In this document: positions 54,309 to 64,000 of the stretch, one piece after another
How positions within the stretch are numbered: the first letter of the stretch is position 1
Layout of the letters: each line of letters opens with the position of its first letter
Assembly (NCBI GenBank): GCA_039545315.1
Contig: BCIM01000006.1
Span: 744,001 to 808,000, forward strand
Direction: 5' to 3'
Source of the DNA: Kondoa malvinella
Lineage: Eukaryota; Basidiomycota; Agaricostilbomycetes; Agaricostilbales; Kondoaceae
DNA: 64,000 nt
Notes under the pieces: generated by a model
Database searches by the model: none
The model's input: the letters and a program-made list of their open reading frames with translations, nothing else
What the model was told of the DNA's origin: nothing
Translations under genes and position numbers: made by a program

Positions 54309-57300
54309 ATGACAAGCTCGCAACTTGTTCTATGGCTGCACGACACTGCCACATCCTCTCAAGATGTGATCCTACACCCAACCTGTGCTGCTGCTCATGG
54401 CTTTCAGCAAGATGATATTCTATTGGTACAATCAGCTACTTCGAAAACAGACAATCAAGGCTCAGGGCGTCTAGACTCTGGTCATGAAGCTGTTCCGGAT
54501 GGATTGGTCTTTCGAATTGGAGAGCCTGACAGAGCTTTGATCGAGCGACAGCCTCAACTACAGGTAAGCCTTTCCGCTCTCATCCATCTGGCTATGGCTG
54601 AACTAATACTTGAAAGATCTCCATGAATCAAGTGGTAGCACAAGCGTTTGGTTTCTCGAATCGAGATCAGGTCCTTGTCTCAAAGGTATGTTCACCTAGG
54701 TGCACAGGTAGAATCGCTCCGCTGATGCCGGATGCCAGCTGCCTACGCCTTTGCCTCGCAAGTATACCGGATCGCATGTAGAGATCTTCTTCAAAGATAC
54801 CTATCTGTATGTCAATCCATCACCCGATAGCTCAAGATTGATATGATAGCACAGCGGACGAGCCGACATGCTACGAACAAGTCTCTTTCTGGTCAATCAG
54901 TGCATTTGGGTTGGTCAGAAACTCGTTCTACCCGGTAGCGGTATTCGAGTCCGAGTAGGCGAGATCTGGATTAAAGGCAAGAAGCGCCGCTCTGCCTATG
55001 TTTGCGCGACTACCAAGATCGTCTATCGTAGTCTTAGCGCTCGAGTTTATCTGTTTGTGCAGATCTCGTCAGAGTGCTGGAATTTCGATGTAGATGGCAG
55101 TGTGCGTGTGATGGATTTCTAGCCGTGAAGCGCGGCTTAAGACTTCGTCCTTTCGCACAGTTATTTCACGAAAAGATGGTCGAACTCTTCCTACCCGAGC
55201 TTTTCAGGCGCTGGCAAGCACATAGCACGAACCATGCAGTTTCCCTCATCCTCTTCTCTCGCGTTCTGTACGACGACCACGAAGTTCCACTCCTCACTCA
55301 CGGCTCAGCACTCTCTACCGATCCACTGGGCCGAAAATGTCTCGACGTGTATAAAGCTCTCCTTAATCTTGAAGTTGGGATTGCTTGGGCTAAAGTTGTG
55401 GAAACTCTGAGGGTGGAATTGGATCGCTTTCAAAAGAGTTTGCTGTTGGAGTATAGTCCGAGAGCGGATGGAGCGTTGGCTGGGAGGATTAGTGCTGCTC
55501 ATGAGGGCAATGTGCTCGAAGCTCTGAATCTGGCTAGCAAGCAATTCGAGAAGCGCTATATGGTTCGTGTCTCATCTGGAGGAAGTTCGTTTCTGATGCG
55601 TTATGCAGGAAAGAGACTTGCAAAGAACTGGCATGACAATCATTCTCATCACTGCCGGTACTGGTCACTTTCACGTCGACAAAAACCTGCTTCGTTTGAC
55701 AAGCGAACGTTTTGTCGATCTCGGCTTGACGGTGGACTGCGTCAGCTGTGCCAAATGCCCGCTACATGAAGTTCCTATATTCTCCTACTCATCGCAAGAT
55801 CCCTTCTCGCATGATGCTAAAGCGGAACTCTCTCGCAAAGCTGCTCAACCACTACGCATCGGCAATCGAAAAGCCAACGCCGAATCGCTTTCCGTCGTTC
55901 TGAATCCACCTCGAACCAACAAAGGAAGATCCGCTCTAATCGAAGACCTAGATCCACTTTATCAAGACTCTACGAACAATGACGGTCCACTCAAGAGGTT
56001 CTTCGCTGTACCAGAATTCTTGGACGCGGCTTTCTATTCACGCCAACCGGACCGCCCTTTCAGAATCGATAGGTTCATGACTCGCTGCAAAATGCCTCAG
56101 ATCGAGATGCTCGGTACAGCCGCTGGTGAAAATGCGTCAATCAGTCTACCGCTACTTAAGCATTCAAGCGAGTATAAAGAGTCTGATCGAGCGAGAAGGG
56201 CAAAGCTACGTGAGGAAGCAGACAATCTTGCGTGCGGAGGTAATAGGAGAGGTTCGGTAAAAGTCAAAAGGCATCTCCAGCCAGAGCAACACTTGGCTCC
56301 TCCTAGAACGAATCAAGGAATCGCTCGAGGTGCTGCGAATCAGGTGCTACGACCTCAACCAAGTCTGTCATCGTTACGAGAGGCACCAAGGAAAAGTATG
56401 CTCGCTACCAACGCTGTATCGAACGAGGGCGAAGAGCCGGTCACCCGTGGGCGTCACACCTCGATACAAAGTTCCATGTCGGCTACCTCTTCTAGAGCCC
56501 CTTCGCTTGCTCCTTCTCAGAAAGCTTCTTTCACGCCAGCTCTGTTGGCTAGAATATCTGCTCAAGCTAAAGCGCCGTCTTCTACTACCTCGTCAGTTGC
56601 AACACCAGTAATCACGGCCAAGCCTGCTCAAGGTCATTGGTTTGACATCTTCAAGGGATCTATGACTGGTAAAACAAAAGCGACACCGTCTCAAAGCACA
56701 ACAAATACACCAGTCATGACACCAGCTCCAACGCCGAAAGTGGTCGAGCGACCTTTACCAACGCCTGACGTTACAAATCCTCAAGCTCCTTCTGCGCCTC
56801 CTCCCGCTCCCGCTGTCCCCATTTCTATCTCGAACGCTCCACAACCTTTCGACAGTAGCTTTGAACCTCCCTTCCGGAATCTCGAATCATCTCCAGCACC
56901 GACTATTGTCGAGGAGAAAAGCAGAGAGAAATCAAAGCTCCATAAAAAGCAACCTAGCTTCTTATTGGATCCGTCTAATCCCACTCGCAAGAAGGAGTTC
57001 AGCAGAGCTCAGCATCAGCGTTGGCGAAAGCCTTCAGATCAACGATCAGTCAAATGGAAGTAAGTAGATCCTTCTGTATCCCTGGCAAATTCTGATCGCT
57101 GCATAGATCGCTATGCTCGCCAGCTTTGCTTCCCTTGACGACAGATTGCTGTCCTTCAAGTGCTGAGCTAGAGTCCTGCTATAGTTCAGGCAGCTATTCG
57201 ATGTCGGTCGCACCTGCCAGTGCCACCCTTTTCGTGAGAGCATACGAAAAGCAAGAGCATCAAGTAGCTGCTTGCCTGCGCGAGATGGTCTATCACCGTC

Positions 57301-59883
57301 TACAACAAGGCTTTCAGCTCATCAATGCTCCACGGAACCCAGCGGATCGTCTGCCAAACATGGCTTCTTCCTCAGACATTCTATCAATACTATACTGGAC
57401 AGCAGGTGCTGGGAAAGCTGTAAGTCGCCTGAATAAGTAATGAAGTTTCCGTTGATCTTCTTGCAGATCTATATGGCGTATGCCCGACACGTGCATCGGC
57501 TAGTCTACAACACTAACAGGCAACAAATTGATGTATGTGTGAGCTCGAGCCGATTGTCCGCGCAACCTGACTTTCTGCTGCAGGTGACTGTTTACGTTCG
57601 CGAGCAATACTTCTCGAAGGACCACTTCCCGCACAGTTTCATTATCTGTCCGCGTTACACCGATCAGTACAAAACATGGGAAACTACATTCAACTACACG
57701 TGCGTGCTCTGTCTTGTGTGAAGAAACATATACTCATAGCATCATGTCATATAGGGACCGGTAAGTGGCAACAAAAGTGGTCTGCAGCTGTCTCTCAACA
57801 TCATACAGGGACGAGGACTGCCTGGACTTCCCATACATCGACGGAGCCATCACTGGCAGCCAGCCTCTGACTAAGCTGAAAGACGGCTTGCACTACATCA
57901 GGGCGCGGTTCATGTAGGTTCAACAGACAGGTAGACCATTTCTATGCTTACGCGCTTGCAGTATCGTGCCTTGTCCCTTCCGAGATAGAGACGCGGTCGT
58001 GTCCAGCAATAATGACGGACTGGACGAAGGCAGTACAGACGAGGATATTCGGCTGACCGGAATTGTCAAGCTGTTCACGCACTTTGGAAGTCAGCGGTGG
58101 ACAAATCCGATCAACACCGCTGGAAATAGCTCTTACAAGTTCACACCGCATCTGTCAGTGCTTAATCCCGAAGAGGTTGTCCGTCGATTATTGATGTGGA
58201 AGACTGTACCAGGCTTCCTTCAAGGCACGTGAGAGAAGAATTGGCAGCCCTGAAAGAAGAAGAACTTCTCGACGCTACCACTGTTGTCCCAAGTCAGCCT
58301 CTAGCTGGTCGAACGCTAGAAGAGGTCGCTCGCGCCATGCAGAAGGAAGAACAAGGTCTACCGATGGAGACCAAGAGGTATTTTGTCTTTGGACTCTCCG
58401 TCCAATACTGACAGACAGCCAGATGGCATCTTCGAAACTATCCGAACTCCTTCACCGGGTCAGAATTCGTTGACTGGCTGATCCAAACGTAAGTAATTCC
58501 ACCAATTGGCGGCTCAATGTTCAAGCCAGGTCAATAGGTACAGCGACGTGAATCATCAGGATGAGGCGCTTGCGCAAGGCAAGAAGCTTCAAGACAAAGG
58601 CCTGTTTGCGCCTGCAGGTCCACAAAGAACGCTAGTGAAGTAAGTACTTTGTTTGCTCTGTATCATGCTTTCTTGACAGACAGCAACGTCAGCGGACCAC
58701 ACTTCTTCACCCTGTCTCCCAACTACTGTCCGAACGAAGGCGCCAGCGAGTGGTTCCGACGAGAAGACCTTGACCTGCAGACGTCAAAAAGCAGTCCGGA
58801 TCACGACGGGCTGCCAGACCTGCCGCTACCGCACGAAGAGCCAAAGGATCCGAAATATCGAATAGCTATGAGCGATTCTCTTCTAGTACGCACTCGGTCC
58901 TGTGTCCGGCACTACATCGACTGACATGTGAGCCAGATTGATCTCGATGACAAGAACAAGAGCGACAGGGCGGAGATTGTACAACTGCACAAAGAGTACG
59001 TGCACATCAAATCACCTCTAATTCCATAGTCTGACGCAGCGCTACTAGCCTGTATGCTCTCGAATTCCCTTTTTCAATAGCTGTGTGCTAAATCCCGATC
59101 AAGGGTTCATAATCCTTCAGGTAAAATTGGTTCCGAATATGTTTGACTTCACTTATACGGACCTAGGCTGTTTCCACTTCCAGCTCAACTGGCTATCCAC
59201 TTCCCAATTGGTTGACGAACTCACTCGGGCATATGCGCGAATGATCGATCGATATGGCTTGCGTTTGGTCTTCTGCGCAGCTCTGCAGGCTAAAGGTCTG
59301 CATGCTCTGGCCTTGTATTGTGCCAGGTCTGATGTAGCCCAGATCTGGTCGAGCGATGTCCCTTGGATCAATATCTGACCATCAAATTGGCTTGCAGTCC
59401 ACCGAAGCGCGAGGCAGGCGAAGATCCAGAAGCAATAGAGCATCGTCTCCTGAACAAGTTTGGCTACCTAATGGGTATGTGCAGTGCTATTCTGTTGAAG
59501 CGTTGCTAATCTTTTTACTTTGTAGAGTGAGCTGCAGCTGGACCTCACGCCCATGAGCTGACTCGAGATCCAGTATTGAAGCAGATCAACGCTTCCCTGT
59601 TGAGCTCAAGGTCTCATACAGCTACCGCAAAACGCCCTGCACTCAGACTCAATTCATACACCAAAGCGGTGCTGCTTTGGTACAAATTCTACCGCACAAC
59701 GAAGGCTTCATCTTCCTGCCTAATCGCCTCTACCTAACTCACCCGTTCGGGAAGACTGCTACTCCACCAGAAGATTTATACAAGGAGCTGTCGACTTTCT
59801 GCCAGAACGAACGGTTGCTCACTGCTTTCTACGAGCAAGTCATACGAGACATGGACGAAGCAGCTGAAGAGGACATGTATTAA
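54309..59883 (+). CDS. IML1: Iml1/DEPDC5, GATOR1 (SEACIT) subunit
   Basis: Iml1 is the GTPase-activating subunit of GATOR1, which turns off TORC1 at the vacuole when amino acids are scarce. The ATG at 54309 gives MTSSQLVLWLHDTATSSQDV, matching the family's LWLHD start. Next come ISMNQVVAQAFGFSNRDQVL, YTGSHVEIFFKDTYL and GIRVRVGEIWIKGKKRR. IVYRSLSARVYLFVQISSEC, WNFDVDG and LFLPELFRRW follow, with HAVSLILFSRVLYDDHEVPL next. GMTIILITAGTGHFHVDKNL and VDCVSCAKCPLHEVPIFSY come after. A disordered Ser/Pro stretch (about 56200-57060) is followed by the DEP domain (FTGSEFVDWLIQTYSDVNHQ). The C-terminal domain ends FIHQSGAALVQILPHNEGFI and AAEEDMY with a TAA at 59883. About 1,600 residues and a dozen introns. 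The exon join near 59476-59575 is unsure. Confidence 0.92.
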
Positions 59884-59931
59884 CAATGTAAATTAGGAGC
59901 TGGCCTGCCTGGTCTTGCTGTTGACCAGCCA

Positions 59932-62900
59932 ATGTCTGGCGAACTGGAAGATATCCCTCTGTCTGTAGATACCCAGAAGATAGCCAGTCTAATCAAGACC
60001 TTGCTTGAACAAGGAGACGTGTCCAATTCGCTCAGCAAGCTAACAACTGCCGTATGCGAGAACTCGTCCAAACAGTGCATGTCTTGACGCAATGCCCCGT
60101 TGCTAGCTTGATGTCTATCAAGAGGACCCATACCTGCTTGATCCTCACCTCGAATCGTGGCTAGAACCTATCGCCCTGCAATTCCGCCAGCAATGTTTGT
60201 CAGTCGAAGAAGCATCAATAGACTTGCCTCGCATAGATACTCTCAGCGCTGTTCTCTACCACTTTACCAAAGTCAGAGGCTACAAGATAATCAGTGGGTG
60301 CTGCTCATACACTGGCGTTAAGGCGGAGCCAATTTCGCTCTGCAGCTCGCTTTCTGTCACATGAGGTTGCAGATCTTGGTCTATTGCTTGCTCTTTTCGA
60401 TGACAAGAACGTGCATGGCAATGTGAATCAATTCTCCTGGCAAAGTCGATACATCTTGTTGCTGTGGTTCTCTTTGGTCTGCAGATTGCCTTTCAATTTG
60501 ACCGCCTGGGATCATCTACTTCCCTCGACAAGCTCTACCTCTTCTCCGGTCTTCGTGAAGATCGAACAGATTGGCGTCGCGTTATTAGATCGACCAGGTA
60601 AAGAACGTGATGCAGCTGCGAATCTACTTGGAGTGCTGTTGTCTCGGTAAATTACATGGGTCACGATTGCGCAACACTGACCTCTATGATTTGCGTGGAT
60701 AGGCCTGATACGCAAACAACGCTCATCGAACGCTTTCTAGCTAGCTGTTCGGCCAAGATGCACCAATTGCGCAGCTTGTTCTTTGTGGGTGATCAGCTCT
60801 GTTGCCTAGAAGAGTAGAACAAGTTAAGCTTCTTGTAGATCGACGGTCTTGTGCAATGCATATGTCGCCTGTTCAAGCTTTGCAATCCTGCGACACTCTC
60901 GCCTCTTGTCGATACCACTGCTGCCTTGTTGGCGGATGCGGAATCACTGCAGAAGGCTCTCAACAGCAATTGGAGCAATCGCTATGAAGTGAAAGCGGCC
61001 GGTCGCTTGGCCCTCTTGCTTTTGTCCGACTCTAGCGAGATGCAAGCGGATAGTGAGCTGGTGGGCAACCAGATCCAGGCCGTCTTGGACAGGCTAGAAG
61101 ATCGGGTCAGCTACATCGAAGATCTCGTCTATAACTCTAACGTTTCCCTAGGACAGCGCCATTCGCTATGCTGCCGCAAAATATATAGCTCGAATAGCTG
61201 CCCGTCTTCCGCCCAGCAGCGTCGACGATCTGCTGGACTCTATCACAGAAACGTTCTTGAACACTTCCAGCTCTTCTTCTGCTTTCGCTACGTCAGCAAC
61301 AGACAATGCCTGGAACGGCGCTTGCCTTGCGATTGCCGAATTAGCTCGCGCCCGACTATTGCCAGCATCGAGGCTCTCGCAAGTGGTACCATCGGTTCTT
61401 CGAGTAAGTGAGCAAGGACATCTGTGTCATCTCCTAACCAGGACGTATAGGCTCTGCACATCGACATTCGCAAGGGCAGACAATCCATCGGGTCCTCGAT
61501 CCGGGATGCAGCCTCATACGCGTGCTGGTCTTTCGGACGAGCTTTTCAAAGCAGCGACCTCAAGCCATGCTCTGAAGGTCTTGCGACCGAGCTCGTCGCT
61601 GCTGCCCTCTTCGATAGGGACGTGCAAATCCGGCGATCGGCAAGCGCAGCCTTTCAAGAGCTAGCAGGACGCCTGGTAAGACCACTCTCGTGCGCCCGAA
61701 TTTGCTGAGCAACATTCAGGACATATTCCCCCATGGCATCGATGTTCTTCAGAGAGTCAACTTCTATTCCATCAGCGTCAGGCGCTCGGCTTTTCTGACC
61801 GCGGCTCCATCTGTGGCTGAGTACGTCCCAAATATCTTTGTTCTTGGATCACCACTGAGCAACCGTCGCACCAGATTCTCGGAATACCGCTCCAAAATAC
61901 TAGATTACCTCTTCACATCATCTCTCACGCACTACGACCCAGACGTACGAATGCTTGGAGCCACAGCACTTGCGAGGATAACGAGTCAACACGATCACAC
62001 GTGGTGGTCGCTGAATGTTGAACAGCTCGCAAGTCATCCCAGCCTGATGCTTTACTTCGGATCTGATCAGACAATAAGAATAGGTCGCACGCATCGTTAG
62101 CATTAACCCTGCAGAAGTGCATGGAGCTCTTTCCCTTTGCGCTCAAATGGTCGAAAGCATGACGTATCAAGACCGGTTTGATGTATATCGTCTCGCAGTA
62201 TCGATGATCTCCACGCTGAGATCGCTCCTTCCTAGCTGTATCAAGCTTGTCAAAATCTCTCAGACACGCATCGTAAAGGACACAACTCAGCCATGATGAT
62301 CGAGTCATCCTGTCGGCTATTGAGTGCAATCCTAAAGAAGGAAAGCGTTCAACAAAACGACTCTTGGAGGGCATTCGTAGCTCTTGGGCAGAAAAGGCCG
62401 GAAGAGACGTGTCATCGCGCTGTTGTTCAACTGCTACAGAAAGCGGCGACTTTTCTGGACCAAGCTGCGGAAATGAAGGCCAACTTGCGACTTATGGACC
62501 GAGCAACGATGAGCACTCAACCAGCACTCGTCCTAAGCTGCGGCGCTTTTGACCTCAACAGGCTGTCTTCTGCCGATCAAGGCGTGTTTCTCGGTCGAAT
62601 GCTGAAGTTGCTCGATCCTTCGCACAAGTTGGCAGCCAAGTCCATCGAAAGCCGTAAAAACGCATTAGAAGTTCTTGGCACAATGCAAGGCGCTCTTCAA
62701 GCCAGACCAACGGATCAGCACGACTCGACAGCGAAATCTCGATCAGCAAGTATCATAGAAGCACTGTTGGTAGGTCTTGCGGACTATACTACAGACATGC
62801 GTGGCGACGTTGGTGCCAAGTGCAGGGTAATCTGCATTCAGGCTTTCTCTAGCCTGCTCTCAATCCCCAATTTCAACCTGAATCAAGATCAAGCCGACAA

Positions 62901-63572
62901 GCTGATCGCATGCCTACTCAAGCAAACGCTCGAGAAGATCGACGCTGTCCGCGGGAAAGCTGGCGAGCTACTTAGTGCTCTCGTGCGACGAATTGATCCG
63001 CAATTGACTCTTTATGGTCGCTCTGACCTGCAATTGTTAGCCAATATGTAGGCTGCCCAATTTATTGGGAACTTCTGCTGAACATCATACAGCTACGGAG
63101 CTGACAATGGCCAAACAATTGACAAGGTCCTCACTGCCACTCTGCCTCTGCTCAATTGTCCAACATACCGTCAGTCTATTCTGCAAGGTCTATTATCGCA
63201 ATTCGGTCAAGCGGAATTCCTTTCGCCGACCAGCATTACTAGTGACCTGCAGAGCTATCTGGTTTCTACCGCACCATCTGCACAGCAACCGCTAGTCGAT
63301 GATCTTCTGCGTATGGTTTCGCCGCATGATTCTGCTCATGCTGTTCCGGCTTGCTATCTCCTCGCCATTCTTGCGAAGAGTGATCTACTCGATGTGCCCC
63401 AGCTTCTGTCGGTAGATGTCTACCCAGATTACTAGAATCTGCTGACATTGGCATCAACAGACAGTATATGATTGGCAAGACAAGTGATGTCCTCGAACAG
63501 AAGAAGACGCGAAATAGAGAGTCCCTGCTTGGTGCACTTGCTGCTATGCCAGTCTCCTCGCTCACCAGTTGA
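59932..63572 (+). CDS. TBCD: Tubulin-folding cofactor D (TBCD/Cin1/Alp1)
   Basis: Cofactor D captures beta-tubulin and assembles the alpha/beta heterodimer with cofactors C and E. The ATG at 59932 (MSGELEDIPLSVDTQK) lies only 48 bases after the IML1 stop. The first helix region joins via a gtatgc intron to LDVYQEDPYLLDPHLESWLE. LYHFTKVRGYK, HEVADLGLLLALFDD and SWQSRYILLLWFSLVCRLPF follow, the TBCD signature. The rest is HEAT-like repeats: GVALLDRPGKERDAAANLLG, NAWNGACLAIAELARARLLP, VQIRRSASAAFQELAGRL and GDVGAKCRVICIQAFSSLLS. The last exon ends RNRESLLGALAAMPVSSLTS with a TGA at 63570-63572. About 1,060 residues, near the family's usual 1,100-1,200. About nine introns. Confidence 0.9.
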
Positions 63573-64000
63573 AATCTAGCTGATAGTCACATCGCAGCTG
63601 GGCTGTCGCAGGCCAAAAGGAATCAGCGATCTTGACAGTGCGAGAAACACGAGAGGAGCATCCCAATGAAGAGGTCAGTGATGTTCTTGCGCGAAAGTCG
63701 CCGTCCTTAATTGCTCGCAAAACAGCTACGGACTCGCATCGTGGAGTGGACAACTCAGACAAGGGCAGTCGAAGCAGATGCTGACGTGTACGAAGAGGTT
63801 TCGGGGTGAACGGTACACTGCTCATTTGGAGCTTGCATAGCCATAAGGGATCACCATCTTGAGCTGCTGTCTCTTGCTCGTGATCCACGAAGTCCACACT
63901 TCGTTGTGCTCCTTCAAGACCATCTCCAAGCTATAGACGCTCTATCATCATAGGGACTACGGCAATACTGCGCTCATCGAAGATGCTCGTGCAGACTGTC
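63573..64000 (-). CDS. Possible 3' part of an unknown gene, cut by the window edge
   Basis: On the minus strand two readings compete. One frame reads VDFVDHEQETAAQDGDPLW and continues to a TGA at 63562-63564, which overlaps the TBCD stop region. Another begins after a possible acceptor (ctatag near 63932) as LEMVLKEHNEVWTSWITSKR and may be spliced at gtgatc after QQLKM. Neither is recognised. The second looks more protein-like (helical, charged). The start lies outside the window, so only a convergent gene fragment can be suggested. Confidence 0.25.

Noticed and set aside
1..64000. Transposons, CRISPR arrays, operons or bacterial genes
   Set aside because: No terminal repeats, transposase motifs, regular spaced repeats or Shine-Dalgarno-driven gene strings were seen; the whole window is split eukaryotic genes.

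Overview
The window is nuclear DNA of a fungus, most likely a basidiomycete. The genes are split by many short introns of about 43-60 bases, mostly GT-AG. The proteins are eukaryotic housekeeping factors (mitochondrial Hsp60 and Hsp10, Epl1, Mon1, TAF8, Iwr1, Sen1, Iml1, tubulin cofactor D). Two genes encode the basidiomycete-type DUF7918 family and one resembles DUF6534. Intergenic gaps are often below 300 bases. No tRNA, rRNA, transposon or CRISPR signal was recognised. The lineage call is an inference from these families.

Layout. 0-3 kb: the 3' part of an MFS transporter, then an unknown multi-pass membrane protein. 3.8-6.7 kb: HSP10 and HSP60 head to head around a perfect three-unit heat shock element. 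6.9-9.9 kb: EPL1 (NuA4). 11.5-14 kb: an F-box-like/LRR-like gene and a broken secreted cysteine-containing gene. 14-18 kb: a seven-helix DUF6534-like protein, then MON1. 18.4-23.4 kb: two DUF7918 paralogues flanking an unknown gene. 23.7-31.9 kb: a MYND protein, an orphan, TAF8, a cytochrome b561-like protein, a DCAF5-like WD40 protein and a GMPPA-like protein. 32.4-36.3 kb: an orphan, IWR1, another orphan and a tiny three-exon OST4. 36.6-44.1 kb: a long RA-PH protein, a METTL2-type tRNA methyltransferase with a possible mitochondrial N-terminus, a 60-residue mitochondrial bL33 gene starting 46 bases away, and a pyridoxamine-phosphate-oxidase-like flavoprotein. 44.5-51.1 kb: SEN1. 51.3-53.6 kb: a secreted histidine-rich protein with repeated dibasic sites. 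54.3-63.6 kb: IML1 and tubulin cofactor D in tandem, 48 bases apart. The window ends in a possible partial gene on the minus strand.

The genes do not form one pathway. Local pairs are meaningful: HSP10/HSP60 share a heat-inducible promoter region, and bL33m/METTL2 share a 46-base divergent promoter linking two translation genes. Two introns use GC donors (GMPPA-like and OST4). The least described items are the Kex2-type histidine-rich secreted protein, the DUF7918 pair with SUMO-interaction-like acidic tails, and several orphan genes. CDS coordinates run from start to stop codon and include introns. Exon joins were inferred by eye from reading-frame continuity, splice signals and family similarity.
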